A stretch of 64,000 nt of DNA from Bacteroidota bacterium (lineage in GTDB: Bacteria > Bacteroidota > Ignavibacteria > Kryptoniales > JAKASW01), in the NCBI GenBank assembly GCA_021812985.1, contig JAKAMG010000005.1, positions 7,280 to 71,279 of the forward strand, in the 5' to 3' direction. Positions 25,598-34,257 of the stretch are shown here, piece by piece. The translations under genes and the position numbers were made by a program. Each line of letters opens with the position of its first letter. Within the stretch, counting starts at the first letter, position 1. The notes below the pieces were generated by a model. It did no database searches, was not told where the DNA came from, and was given only the letters and a program-made list of their open reading frames with translations.

Positions 25598-25806
25598 CTG
25601 TAAATGGTTGAACTTGTCAGACTCTTTGTTTTTCTGACAATACGACCCGATGGACGTTTTGTTCCGTTCCCCCCATTGCGGGAATTAATTTATCACGCCA
25701 GCAGCCATCCGTGCCGAATTGGAAATACGCGACACCACAAATCAAATCCTCCAAACGCGGCGAGCCTTGAGTTCCACACGCCTCAAGACTCACACTCACC
25801 ATGAGG

Positions 25807-26382
25807 CTACTTCTGCTCTTTGAACGTTGAAGGGGCAAAAGTCACAGATTTGACCTGCGTGATCGGAATGTTCTTTATATCGTCCTTCACCTGGAACCTG
25901 ATCGTGTCCGGAGTGGCGCCGACGAATACGCCGGTTAGAGTTGATCCGTCAGTCAAGTTCATAACGTCTTCGTTCCCTGAGGGAGCCGCAGGTGCGTCAT
26001 TCGGCTTTGGAACTACTACGTAGATTCTCTGGTCGGGGTAATATTGGAAATAAGCTCCCCCGCCGTAGTAGTAGAGGTTCGGCCCGACATAAAAACTCCA
26101 GAAGCCATACGGTAGAAACCTGAGCCTGGCCCCGATCGGAGGATAGAATAGCGTGTACCGCCCTCCCCAGCCGCGATAGAAATATCCGTTGTGGTAGAAA
26201 TAAGGACGGCCCCCTACGAATACCTTCTCATGGTTCGGGGGAATCCTGAACATCCGGGAGGGCACGTGAGGAACCCCGCGTATTCTCTGCGCGTAGCAGC
26301 TTGACGGAAGAGTTGAAACCAGGAGCGCGGCCGCAATCACGGTAAGCCCCAGGAACGCGAAAGCATATGCCGACTTTTTCAT
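25807..26382 (-). CDS. Secreted Tyr-rich protein, DUF6515-like
   Basis: A 191-aa exported protein with a signal peptide (AFAFLGLTVIAAALLVSTLPSS region, then CYAQ). The central part is rich in Tyr, Phe and Gly: GGRPYFYHNGYFYRG, GARLRFLPYGFWSFYVG and YYYGGGAYFQYY, a pattern of the DUF6515 family (recognised from memory). The C-terminal 60 residues (DGSTLTGVFVGATPDTIRFQV) look like a small beta-barrel or SH3-like domain. The Cys of SSCYAQ sits near the predicted cleavage site, but the context is not a clean lipobox. Function unknown; an envelope or matrix role is a guess. Confidence 0.65.
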   Translation of the reverse strand: MKKSAYAFAFLGLTVIAAALLVSTLPSSCYAQRIRGVPHVPSRMFRIPPNHEKVFVGGRPYFYHNGYFYRGWGGRYTLFYPPIGARLRFLPYGFWSFYVGPNLYYYGGGAYFQYYPDQRIYVVVPKPNDAPAAPSGNEDVMNLTDGSTLTGVFVGATPDTIRFQVKDDIKNIPITQVKSVTFAPSTFKEQK

Positions 26383-26563
26383 AACAACTCACCTTCCTCT
26401 CTTCAATGACGATGGCTTCACTAATGGACGAGCCACCGTTTACTCCACTTTGACAGCACTTTGGAACGAGGAGTTTAACGCGATCCCTCAGCGACTCCGA
26501 TACGCAAATGCGGAGCGCAATTCCAACCGGGGCCTCATGGTGACAACTTTGCTGACCGAGAAG

Positions 26564-27727
26564 TCAATTGGCATACCGCGTTTTGAAGCCGAATGCTGTA
26601 AGCACATCCGCGAGATAAGAGTCTTTTCCCGTAACGGTCACTGTCCTGTTTGAAAACTCATACCTGAAGATGTACTTGCCTCTAAGGTTCTTGAAGTAGA
26701 ATCCGCGTTCATCCTCCTTCAGTTCAAAAACCATTCTTAGTTTTGAGTCGTCCGCCGTAATGTCGTAGCATTCTCTTACGAGCCTTGAGATCTCCTTCTC
26801 GGGGTCAGTGTAGCCGGGGTTGATCCTCATGATTGGGTCAGATGGCGGAGCGATGACCGATGCCGCATCCCACGCAGGGGTGAGACCAAAGTGCGAGCAG
26901 AATGCAGAGTAGATCATCCGCGTCGCGTTCACTTTACCATCTATGGAATAGCCTGCGATGTGCTGTGTCCCTAATGCGCACTGACCGAGCAGTTCCAGAT
27001 CGATGTTCGGCTCATTCTCCCATACATCGAGAACTGCGGTCGATGGACACCCGGCAGCGAGGGCGCGTTTGAGGGCCTGGTTATCTACCACGGCTCCTCT
27101 GGACGAGTTAATGAGCACCGCACCGCGTTTCATCTTCGATAGCCGCTCGCCATCAAAAAGATGATGGGTCGGGTCGGGCCCCCGCTTCGTATAAGGGACA
27201 TGAACAGTTATAAAATCTGCGCTCATGAGATCGTCGAGAGGAAAGAACGTTGGCTCCCCCGTGCTTCTATAAAGAGGGGGGTCGTTCTTCAGCACATTCA
27301 TGCCAAGGTTCTGAGCGACGCGCACGATCTTGCTCCCAATGTTCCCGACGCCAACAACGCCGATGGTCTTCCCCTTAAGGGAGAACCCTTCCCTTGCGCC
27401 AAGCGTGTAAAGGGCTGAAAAGACATATTGTACAACCGCGTTCGAATTGCAGCCGGGCGCGCTCGCGAACGCCACCCCGTTTCGACGGAGAGCATCCAAG
27501 TCGACGTGGTCTGTGCCGATCGTCGCCGTTCCCACGAATCGCAGTTTGCTACCCGCCACGAGTTTCTCATCCACTTTTGTTTCGGATCTCACGAGGAGCG
27601 CGTCCGCATCGTGAACTGCCGCGTTGTCAATCGCACGGCTGTCATATTTAAGAATCTCGCCGAACGATCCGAACGCCTCTTCGACGAATGGAATCCGCTG
27701 ATCTACGACAATTTTCATCTCGCTCAT
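26564..27727 (-). CDS. pdxB: 4-phosphoerythronate dehydrogenase PdxB
   Basis: NAD-dependent oxidation of 4-phospho-D-erythronate, second step of the DXP-independent branch of pyridoxal phosphate synthesis. PdxB-specific landmarks are MKIVVDQRIPFVEEAF, DADALLVRSETKVDE, FVGTATIGTDHVD, APGCNSNAVVQYVFSAL, the nucleotide loop GVVGVGNIGSKIV and HIAGYSIDGK with the catalytic His. The C-terminal domain peculiar to PdxB is present (387 aa). Two starts are possible (27727 or 27718). It begins 4 nt after the stop of the SDR gene, so it is cotranscribed with uronate catabolism genes, an unexpected partner. A related hydroxyacid dehydrogenase role in sugar-acid metabolism cannot be fully excluded. Confidence 0.85.
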   Translation of the reverse strand: MSEMKIVVDQRIPFVEEAFGSFGEILKYDSRAIDNAAVHDADALLVRSETKVDEKLVAGSKLRFVGTATIGTDHVDLDALRRNGVAFASAPGCNSNAVVQYVFSALYTLGAREGFSLKGKTIGVVGVGNIGSKIVRVAQNLGMNVLKNDPPLYRSTGEPTFFPLDDLMSADFITVHVPYTKRGPDPTHHLFDGERLSKMKRGAVLINSSRGAVVDNQALKRALAAGCPSTAVLDVWENEPNIDLELLGQCALGTQHIAGYSIDGKVNATRMIYSAFCSHFGLTPAWDAASVIAPPSDPIMRINPGYTDPEKEISRLVRECYDITADDSKLRMVFELKEDERGFYFKNLRGKYIFRYEFSNRTVTVTGKDSYLADVLTAFGFKTRYAN

Positions 27728-27731
27728 CCGG

Positions 27732-28517
27732 TCAAATGGTCATTGCGGTGAATCCTCCGTCAACAGGGATTACAGTTCCCGTGACAAAGGATGAGGCGTT
27801 ATTCGAGGCAAGCCAGATCATGGCGCCGTTCAACTCGTTGGCCTCGCCGTATCTGGCCATGGGGGTGTGGCTGAAGATCGACCGGCGCCGCTCTTCGGTA
27901 AGAATCTTCCGGTTCTGTTCTGCCGGGAAGAAACCTGGCATTATCGCGTTGACGCGTATGCCATGCTGAGCCCATTCGCGAGCTAGGAACCTCGTCAAGT
28001 TGTTTACCCCCGCTTTGGATATAGCATAGGTGAACACTTTCGACAGGGGTATCTCTGACGAGACGGAGGAGAAATTTATTATACTCCCTTTCACCTTCGC
28101 CTCGATCATGTGACGTCCGAAGACCTGGCACGCGAGAAAGACCCCCTTAAGGTTCACGTCGATTATCTTCTCCCACTCGTCTTCTTTTATGTCGAGCACC
28201 GGAGTAGTGGAATTGACCCCCGGAGCGTTCACGAGTATGTCCACATGATCCCATGCCGAGACAATTTCGTTCTTCGCCCTTTCGAGATCCGCTTTCACCC
28301 TTCCGTCAGCCTGAACCGCCATAGCGCTTCCGCCATAAGACATTATCTTATTGGTTCTCTGATCCGCGGCTTCCTTACCGTGGTTGTAGATTATAGCGAC
28401 CCTGGCTCCCGCGGTCGCGAGGGCCTCGGCGACGCTCCCTCCGAGTACTCCGCTCCCGCCAATGACGGCGGCTACCTTACCGTTCAATCCAAACAGATCT
28501 TCAACGTAACTCTGCAT
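27732..28517 (-). CDS. SDR oxidoreductase, UxuB-like (D-mannonate/fructuronate)
   Basis: A 261-aa short-chain dehydrogenase. The cofactor motif is GGSGVLGGSVAEALA, followed by NAPG, and the catalytic Ser in NFSSVSSEIPL with YAISK; all are intact. It resembles SDR-type D-mannonate oxidoreductases, which reduce fructuronate to mannonate in bacteria lacking classical UxuB. The placement after kdgF, kduI and kduD supports a uronate role, and the UxaE epimerase at 49.8 kb would supply fructuronate (inference). Substrate assignment from sequence alone is weak within the SDR family. Confidence 0.75.
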   Translation of the reverse strand: MQSYVEDLFGLNGKVAAVIGGSGVLGGSVAEALATAGARVAIIYNHGKEAADQRTNKIMSYGGSAMAVQADGRVKADLERAKNEIVSAWDHVDILVNAPGVNSTTPVLDIKEDEWEKIIDVNLKGVFLACQVFGRHMIEAKVKGSIINFSSVSSEIPLSKVFTYAISKAGVNNLTRFLAREWAQHGIRVNAIMPGFFPAEQNRKILTEERRRSIFSHTPMARYGEANELNGAMIWLASNNASSFVTGTVIPVDGGFTAMTI

Positions 28518-28596
28518 TTCTACTCCATATTAGTCGTCAAAAAAAAGTATTATTTCCGGTCACCAGGCGCGGAGAATGACCGCTGAAAGTTCAATC

Positions 28597-29358
28597 TTAC
28601 CTCCCCATCCAGCCGCCATCGACGGTGATGATGCTGCCGTTCATGTAGGAAGACGCGTCCGAGCAAAGGAAGACCACGGCGCCCATCAGATCCTCGGGCG
28701 TTCCCCACCTCCCGGCGGGTATCCTGTCCAGTATGCTCCTTGACCTGTCGGGGTCTTCCCTCAGTGCCTTCGTGTTATCAGTGGCGATGTAGCCCGGGGC
28801 AATAGCATTCACATTCACCCCTTTGCCCGCCCACTCATTGGCGAACGCCATCGTCAGCTGCTTCACTCCGCCCTTAGACGCGGCGTATCCCGGAACGAGA
28901 ACGCCTCCCTGAAACGAAAGGAGAGATGCGACGAACACAACCTTTCCGTAACCACGCTGTGCCATGTCTTTCCCTATCTCCCTCGTAAGTATGAACTGTG
29001 CGGTAAGATTGACGTCGATTACCTTGTCCCAGTAATCATCGGTATGTTCAGAGACAGGCTTTCGCAGAATGGTCCCGGCGTTGTTGACCAGAATATCCAC
29101 ACGGGAAAAATCAGACTTCAATTTGCCTATGAGATTGTACAGCGAGGCTCTGTCAGAAAAATCGCAGGTATAGGAGTTGAATTTCCTCCCTCGCGTTTTG
29201 ATTTCTCTTTCCACTTCCGAGAAGTTATCGGTTTGAGCGACGGCTACGATATCGGCCCCCGCTTCGGCAAGGGCGACGGCGTACGCCTTTCCGATGCCGC
29301 GATTGGCACCGGTCACCAGAGCCAGCTTGTTTTCCAGCCTGAACTTATCGAGTATCAT
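28597..29358 (-). CDS. kduD: 2-dehydro-3-deoxy-D-gluconate 5-dehydrogenase KduD
   Basis: NAD-dependent reduction of 2,5-diketo-3-deoxygluconate to KDG (2-keto-3-deoxygluconate), downstream of KduI in the degradation of unsaturated uronates. SDR features: TGANRGIGKAYAVALAEAG, NNAG, the Ser of FVASLLSFQGG and YAASKGG. The C-terminal GSIITVDGGWMGR ending is typical of KduD. The ATG at 29358 is preferred over one at 29391, as it starts MILDKFRLENK like other KduD proteins and has a GGGGGT upstream (253 aa). It lies 40 bp downstream of kduI. Confidence 0.88.
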   Translation of the reverse strand: MILDKFRLENKLALVTGANRGIGKAYAVALAEAGADIVAVAQTDNFSEVEREIKTRGRKFNSYTCDFSDRASLYNLIGKLKSDFSRVDILVNNAGTILRKPVSEHTDDYWDKVIDVNLTAQFILTREIGKDMAQRGYGKVVFVASLLSFQGGVLVPGYAASKGGVKQLTMAFANEWAGKGVNVNAIAPGYIATDNTKALREDPDRSRSILDRIPAGRWGTPEDLMGAVVFLCSDASSYMNGSIITVDGGWMGR

Positions 29359-29398
29359 TGCAAGACCCCCGCCTGATAAGAGGGAACACACGTATGAC

Positions 29399-30232
29399 TC
29401 ATTTCAATGACGCCATTCCAACGGAGTCCATGTCTTCGAACTCCTGATTCTCGCCGCCCATGGCCCAGATGAAGGAATAGTTCTTCGTCCCGCCGCCCGA
29501 GTGTATGGACCAGCTTGGAGATATCACGGCTTCCTTGTTGCGGACGACTATGTGCCTCGTCTCAGACGGTTCTCCCATCATATGGAAGACGATTGAGCTC
29601 TCATCAAGACTGAAGTAGAAATATATTTCAGTTCTTCTCTGGTGAGTGTGCGATGGCATCGTGTTCCATACGCTCCCCTCGTCGAGTTCGGTCAGCCCCA
29701 TGACGAGCTGAGAGCTCTTCACGCCGTTCGAGTGTATGTATCTGTTGAGCGTTCTGGAATTGGCCTCCTTCTGGCTGCCGAGCTTCGCGGAATAGACCTC
29801 TCCGTATCTGATGAGCGTGGTCGGATGAGATGAATGAGACGGGTAACTGACGAGATAGAAATGAGCGGGAGTTGACGGATCGTCGCTCACAAACGATACC
29901 TCCCTCGTCCCCATCCCAACGTACAACGCGTCCTTGAATCCAAGTTTAAACTCTTTGCCGTCTGCGATTATCTTTCCGGCCCCGCCGACGTTGAAAACGC
30001 CTCCCTCTCTTCGCTGGGCGAAGAACTCGGCTGCCATTTCCTTCCTGCTGCTTTCGAGCTTCAGCGGTCTTTCGAGCGGCACGGCTCCTCCGACGATTGC
30101 GCGGTCGAGGTCAAAGTAAGTCATCCTCACGCTTCCTCCTTGGAACAAATCCTCGACGAGGAAAGCTTTTCTGAGCGCCTCCGTGCTAAGTGACCGGTAA
30201 CTTTGGTTGTCAGGGGAATATCTTACTTCCAT
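29399..30232 (-). CDS. kduI: 5-keto-4-deoxyuronate isomerase KduI
   Basis: Isomerises 4-deoxy-L-threo-5-hexosulose uronate (DKI) to 2,5-diketo-3-deoxygluconate. The 277-aa cupin-type protein starts MEVRYSPDNQSYRSLSTEALR and contains YFDLDRAIVGGAVP, RREGGVFNVGGAG and the metal-binding THQRRTEIYFYF segment. It keeps the two-domain KduI architecture and typical length. It belongs to the kdgF-kduI-kduD row on the minus strand. Confidence 0.94.
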   Translation of the reverse strand: MEVRYSPDNQSYRSLSTEALRKAFLVEDLFQGGSVRMTYFDLDRAIVGGAVPLERPLKLESSRKEMAAEFFAQRREGGVFNVGGAGKIIADGKEFKLGFKDALYVGMGTREVSFVSDDPSTPAHFYLVSYPSHSSHPTTLIRYGEVYSAKLGSQKEANSRTLNRYIHSNGVKSSQLVMGLTELDEGSVWNTMPSHTHQRRTEIYFYFSLDESSIVFHMMGEPSETRHIVVRNKEAVISPSWSIHSGGGTKNYSFIWAMGGENQEFEDMDSVGMASLK

Positions 30233-30329
30233 CTCGTACCCTTTCTCGAAATTGATTTGTCCCTAATGAGGGCGCTGACTTAGCCCCGCAACAGCACTCC
30301 AATGCGACATGACGATTCCTGCAACGTCG

Positions 30330-30692
30330 CTAATCATCAGTCGCTCCCACAAGAAAATCTTCACGGGCAGGGGTGAACGCATCGATGAGCGTCCCATCTT
30401 CGAGAGCGACGACACCGTGCGGCTCGTCGGGCGCCACGATGAAGCTGTCACCCTCTTCCAACTCCTTCTTGTCTCCGTTTATTTCAACCTCGAACCTCCC
30501 CGAGGCGACATAGGTGACCTGCCTGTGTGGATGCGTGTGCAACTCACCGATGGATCCTGAATTGAAATCAACGCGTACCATCATGAGGGTGGCATCAAAG
30601 CCCAGAAGCTTCCTCCGTACCCCATTCCCAACCGCCTCGGGCTTTACTCCGGCTCCTTTTACAACTTTCTCCGATTTCGCCGAGCAGTTCAA
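30330..30692 (-). CDS. kdgF: Cupin protein KdgF (unsaturated uronate ring opening)
   Basis: Small single-domain cupin that converts 4,5-unsaturated galacturonate or mannuronate to the linear keto form, feeding KduI. The cupin motif includes GELHTHPHRQVTYVASG and EEGDSFIVAPDEPHGVVALEDG, with the ending FTPAREDFL typical of KdgF. The start is uncertain: I use the TTG at 30692 with GGAATGGG just upstream (120 aa); a further TTG lies at 30749 but adds a low-complexity extension. First gene of the uronate operon, divergent from the hemerythrin genes. Confidence 0.82.
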   Translation of the reverse strand: MNCSAKSEKVVKGAGVKPEAVGNGVRRKLLGFDATLMMVRVDFNSGSIGELHTHPHRQVTYVASGRFEVEINGDKKELEEGDSFIVAPDEPHGVVALEDGTLIDAFTPAREDFLVGATDD

Positions 30693-30826
30693 TGGTTTCC
30701 CATTCCTAAACGAGGCACACCGGTTCCCCCCGTTTCCGGGTATCGACAAGCGAAGACGCTGGTTAGTAGAGTTTTCAGATCCATGCTATCATTCCTAATA
30801 TAATAAAGAACTGTAAACGATGGCAT

Positions 30827-30849
30827 CTTCCGGCTGGCGGTGCCGGAAG
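30827..30849. other. Hairpin in the kdgF-hemerythrin divergent intergenic region
   Basis: CTTCCGGC and GCCGGAAG form an 8-bp perfect stem with a TGGCGGT loop. No T-run follows on either strand, so it is more likely a regulatory or mRNA-leader structure than a terminator. The whole 30693-31008 gap should hold promoters for kdgF (minus) and the hemerythrin gene (plus); nothing else was recognised. Confidence 0.35.
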
Positions 30850-31008
30850 GCCTCCCAAAACCGCCCATGCAAGGCAAATCAGACTTGAAAGCTGTCCTGA
30901 AAAGCCGGACATTATCAATATCGAACCGGTGTCCGAATTTGCGCGGATGTCGTTTGTACACCGGGACAAATGACAATCAAATGCAAAACGCTGAGCCAGG
31001 ATGAGACT

Positions 31009-31416
31009 ATGCCACTATTTGACTGGGGAGATGAATACAAGGTAAACGTGCGCGAGCTAGATGCGCAGCATTTCAAATTGGTTGAACTCGTGAACAATCT
31101 CGACAAGGCCATCATTGAAGGGACGGAAGCCGGGTCTGTGGGGACTACTCTCAACGGCCTCCTCGACTATACCGCCTATCACCTCATCTTTGAGGAGAAA
31201 ATTCTCAAGATGTACGGATACCCGGAGTTTGAAGCACACCGGAGAGAACACGACGAGCTTTCATGGAAAGTCCTCGATCTGCGAAGCAGATACAACAGCG
31301 GCGATCATGTGGAACCCATTGAAGTCCTTGAATTTCTAACGGGCTGGCTAAAGAACCACATAATGAATTCCGACAAAAGGTATGGCACCTTTCTGAATCA
31401 GAAAGGCGTTTTTTGA
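31009..31416 (+). CDS. Bacteriohemerythrin, first tandem copy
   Basis: A 135-aa four-helix non-haem diiron oxygen-binding protein. Ligands are visible in order: DAQHFKLV, YHLIFEE, HRREHDE and the LKNHIMNSDKRY motif with His and Asp. Oxygen storage, sensing or delivery is the known role; the cytosolic location fits the lack of a signal. The ATG at 31009 has AGGATGAG upstream and starts MPLFDW like other family members. An upstream in-frame ATG at 30970 would add 13 residues. The second copy starts 47 bp downstream. Confidence 0.92.
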   Translation: MPLFDWGDEYKVNVRELDAQHFKLVELVNNLDKAIIEGTEAGSVGTTLNGLLDYTAYHLIFEEKILKMYGYPEFEAHRREHDELSWKVLDLRSRYNSGDHVEPIEVLEFLTGWLKNHIMNSDKRYGTFLNQKGVF

Positions 31417-31463
31417 CTTGGTAGAGGGACAGCATTTCACAAAACTAATCGGAGCAAGACAAG

Positions 31464-31871
31464 ATGGCGCTATTCCAGTGGACAAACGACCTGAGCGTAA
31501 ATGTAAAAGAGATCGATGCACAACATAAGAAACTTGTTGATCTAATCAACCTCCTCCACGATTCGATGAAGGCGGGCAAGGGCAAGGACGTGATGGGCAA
31601 GGTGTTGAACGATCTGGTAGACTACACGGTGTACCACTTCGGCACTGAGGAGAAGCTGTTTGAGAAGCACGGATATCCTGAGTCTCAGCAGCACAAGAAG
31701 CAGCACGATGATCTTACGAAGCAGGTGAAGGAAGTTAAGTCGAAGTTCGAGGCGGGACAGACAACGATATCTGTTGATGTCCTGAACTTTCTGAAGGATT
31801 GGCTAAACAACCACATCAAGATGACAGACAAGCGTTACAGCGGCTTCATGAATTCAAAGGGAGTAAATTAG
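31464..31871 (+). CDS. Bacteriohemerythrin, second tandem copy
   Basis: A 135-aa hemerythrin, same length as its neighbour, with ligands in DAQHKKLVDL, YHFGTEEKLF, HKKQHDD and LNNHIKMTDKRY. It resembles the first copy in layout but differs through much of the sequence, so the duplication is not recent. It ends with a NSKGVN tail like the NQKGVF of copy 1. Both probably form one transcript. Confidence 0.93.
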   Translation: MALFQWTNDLSVNVKEIDAQHKKLVDLINLLHDSMKAGKGKDVMGKVLNDLVDYTVYHFGTEEKLFEKHGYPESQQHKKQHDDLTKQVKEVKSKFEAGQTTISVDVLNFLKDWLNNHIKMTDKRYSGFMNSKGVN

Positions 31872-31887
31872 CAGCAAGTTTCGGTGT

Positions 31888-31921
31888 CCGGCCCGGGAAT
31901 ATTGAGTCATCCCGGCGCCGG
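31888..31921. terminator. Convergent hairpin between hemerythrin and radical SAM genes
   Basis: CCGG-C-CCGGG (31888-31897) pairs with CCCGG-CG-CCGG (31911-31921) around a 13-nt AT-containing loop. It lies between two converging genes. No clear U-tract is present, so termination efficiency is uncertain. Confidence 0.35.
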
Positions 31922-31948
31922 TACCAGGCATTTCACGGCATGCGCTTT

Positions 31949-33442
31949 TCACTTCAAAGCCGCCATCTCCTCCTCGAATATCCTCCTGAAATGGAATCCG
32001 TATATCGCAAACGTAATTGCCAGCGGAAACAGTTTCGGTCTTGTGAAGAGGGACCAGAAGAATAGTCTCCAGTAATACACTCTCTCCTTAGCAATCACTC
32101 CGAGCACCACAGCAGATTTGAGCAGCGCTTTCAGATCCGCGAAGCTGACGCGGAAGACCTTCGCCTGTGGAGGATGGAAGTCCTTCAGGAACCTTTTCAC
32201 CCTCGCATAGTACTGCGTGGGGGAATAAATCCTCGCGACGACGCTCCTGTACCCGTTCATGAGAGTTTCTCTGCTCATCTTCGGAATAAAGTTCATCGTC
32301 AGGTCCGTGTTGTTTCCTGTGAACGAATGAAGGAGTCGTCCCTCGTTCATAAGCCTTTTGTACAGTTTGGTTCCGCGTGGGGCGTTCAGGAGGCCCACCA
32401 TCGCTGTCACGATCCCGGTTTCCTGGATAAATGCGGTCAGCCTGTCGAAGATGGCGGGTGGGTCGACGTCGAACCCGACTATAAAGCCCCCCTGCACCTG
32501 CATTCCGTATTTCTGTATCTTCCTTACGCTCTCCTCGAGGTCCCTCTTCCGGTTCGGTATCTTCCTGCACTCCTGAAGGCTTTCCTCGTTAGGCGATTCT
32601 ATTCCGACGAAAACGGCATTGAATCCCGCCTGTACCATCAGCCTCATCAGATCGTCGTCGTCGGCTGAATTTATGGAGACCTCAGTGTTGAAATAAAATG
32701 GGTGGCGGTTTTCCTTCATCCATTCCACGATCGCCGGGAGTATCTCCTTCTTAAGCTTGTTCTTGTTTCCGACAAAATTGTCATCGACAAAGAAGACGCT
32801 TCCCTTCCATCCGTGCTCCCGGAGGCTCTCCAGCTCCGCAATAACCTGCGCCCTCGTTTTGGTCCTCGGTACTCTTCCGTAGAGGACAGTTATATCACAA
32901 AACTCGCAGTCATAAGGACACCCCCTGGAGTACTGGAGGTTCATAGAGGCGTAGTGCTTGAAATCTATGAGGCTCCACATCGGGATTGGAGTAGCGGATA
33001 CATCAGCCCAATCAGTCGATGAGTAGACATGCTTCGGGACGCCGAGCGAGAGATCGTTCAGGAATGGCTGAAGGGTTAGTTCTGCCTCGTTGAGTATGAG
33101 ATGGTCAACTCCATCAAATTCGTCATGGAACGCCGTGAAGAGGGGGCCGCCGGCGACGGTCTTTCTCCCGAGCTGCCTGCACCTGCCAATGACATCATGC
33201 GCCGAGTCCCGCTGGATGGACATCGCGCTGATGAAGACGTAGTCGGCCCAAAGGATCTCCTCGTCCGACACGGGTCGGACATTAAGGTCGACAAGCCTTT
33301 TTTCCCATTTGTCGGGAAGCATTGATGCGATTGTTAACAAGCCGAGAGGAGGAAACGCGGCTTTCTTCGAAATGAATTTCAACGCATGCCGGAAACTCCA
33401 AAAAGTGTCTGGGTAGCGTGGGTACACAAACAATATCTTCAT
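31949..33442 (-). CDS. B12-binding-type radical SAM protein (DUF4070-like)
   Basis: A 497-aa protein with an N-terminal cobalamin-binding-like Rossmann region (about residues 1-160; PPLGLLTIASMLP, VFISAMSI), then a radical SAM barrel with the CxxxCxxC cluster in RGCPYDCEFCDI. A VFFVDDNFVGNK strand and a C-terminal helical region (from about residue 380) typical of the HpnR/DUF4070 group follow. Members modify lipids, hopanoids or tetrapyrrole-like substrates; the target here is unknown. The His of the B12 DxHxxG motif is not obvious, so cobalamin dependence is not assured. It is divergent from a TetR gene, with about 200 bp shared upstream DNA. Confidence 0.82.
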   Translation of the reverse strand: MKILFVYPRYPDTFWSFRHALKFISKKAAFPPLGLLTIASMLPDKWEKRLVDLNVRPVSDEEILWADYVFISAMSIQRDSAHDVIGRCRQLGRKTVAGGPLFTAFHDEFDGVDHLILNEAELTLQPFLNDLSLGVPKHVYSSTDWADVSATPIPMWSLIDFKHYASMNLQYSRGCPYDCEFCDITVLYGRVPRTKTRAQVIAELESLREHGWKGSVFFVDDNFVGNKNKLKKEILPAIVEWMKENRHPFYFNTEVSINSADDDDLMRLMVQAGFNAVFVGIESPNEESLQECRKIPNRKRDLEESVRKIQKYGMQVQGGFIVGFDVDPPAIFDRLTAFIQETGIVTAMVGLLNAPRGTKLYKRLMNEGRLLHSFTGNNTDLTMNFIPKMSRETLMNGYRSVVARIYSPTQYYARVKRFLKDFHPPQAKVFRVSFADLKALLKSAVVLGVIAKERVYYWRLFFWSLFTRPKLFPLAITFAIYGFHFRRIFEEEMAALK

Positions 33443-33623
33443 CCGCAGCCCTTCCTTGATTGGTTCAAGGTAACTCTAAACCCGCATTCGTTCAACACGA
33501 TGCTGGTCAAAGCGCTCGGATGAGATTGCATCTGAGGGCGCAGCAACCGAAGATGTCCCGGACCCGAATGACAATCACGAATTCTCTTGACAAGCCAGCC
33601 ATGCATCAGTATCTTATTCATAA

Positions 33624-33637
33624 ACCGACCGGTCGGT
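33624..33637. promoter_or_regulatory. Palindromic TetR-type operator ACCGACCGGTCGGT
   Basis: A perfect 14-bp palindrome, ACCGACCGGTCGGT, lies 11 bp before the TetR start at 33649. ACCGACCGGTCGGT-like boxes are typical TetR-family sites, so this is a likely autoregulatory operator for the following ABC operon. The radical SAM gene lies 180 bp away on the other strand and might share it. Confidence 0.7.
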
Positions 33638-33648
33638 CTATCAATAAT

Positions 33649-34257
33649 ATGCCTAGAAAAGAAAATCTGGAAAATATCGCAAAACGGAAGGAGCAGATCG
33701 TCAAAGCGGCGATCTCCGCGTTTGCACGCAAAGGGCTCAAAAACACCAGCATGAACGACATCGTCCGCGAGTCTGGCCTGAGCAAGGGAGCGATCTACTG
33801 GTACTATAAAAGCAAGGACGAGATTATATCAGAACTTCTCAAGGAGTTTTTCGATCCGGAGGAAATAAGGAAGGTACAGGGGATGCTTTCCACGGGAAGC
33901 GCATCTCAAAGGCTTGACAGATTTATAGAATACATAGCGAATGAAATGAACAAGATGAGGCGGTTCCGGCCCGTCATCCAGGAACTCTTCGTCATCGCCT
34001 TCCGAGATCAGAAGATAAGGATGATGACGAAGAGGAATTTCCAGGCTTCCGTCTCCCTTCTCCAATCGATCATAGATGAGGGGATCAGGACTAAAGAGTT
34101 CGAGAGTGTGGATTCGCGTCAGGCAACGCTTGCAATATTTGAAATTATTGAGAGCACCGCCCTCTTCTGGTCTCTCGATTTTATCGAGGTGGACTTCGAA
34201 GAGCAGCTCAGGGGCGGAGTAAACCTCATACTTACTGCAATCAAGAGGAAGAAATGA
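33649..34257 (+). CDS. TetR family regulator of the LolA-like/ABC operon
   Basis: A 202-aa TetR protein with helix-turn-helix segment KRKEQIVKAAISAFARKGLKNTSMNDIVRESGLSKGAIYWYYKSKDEI near the N-terminus. The start at 33649 is preferred to in-frame upstream codons because MPRKEN begins a normal TetR N-terminus and lies directly behind the operator. It overlaps the LolA-like gene by ATGA, so it is the first gene of the operon and probably its repressor. Ligand unknown. Confidence 0.92.
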   Translation: MPRKENLENIAKRKEQIVKAAISAFARKGLKNTSMNDIVRESGLSKGAIYWYYKSKDEIISELLKEFFDPEEIRKVQGMLSTGSASQRLDRFIEYIANEMNKMRRFRPVIQELFVIAFRDQKIRMMTKRNFQASVSLLQSIIDEGIRTKEFESVDSRQATLAIFEIIESTALFWSLDFIEVDFEEQLRGGVNLILTAIKRKK

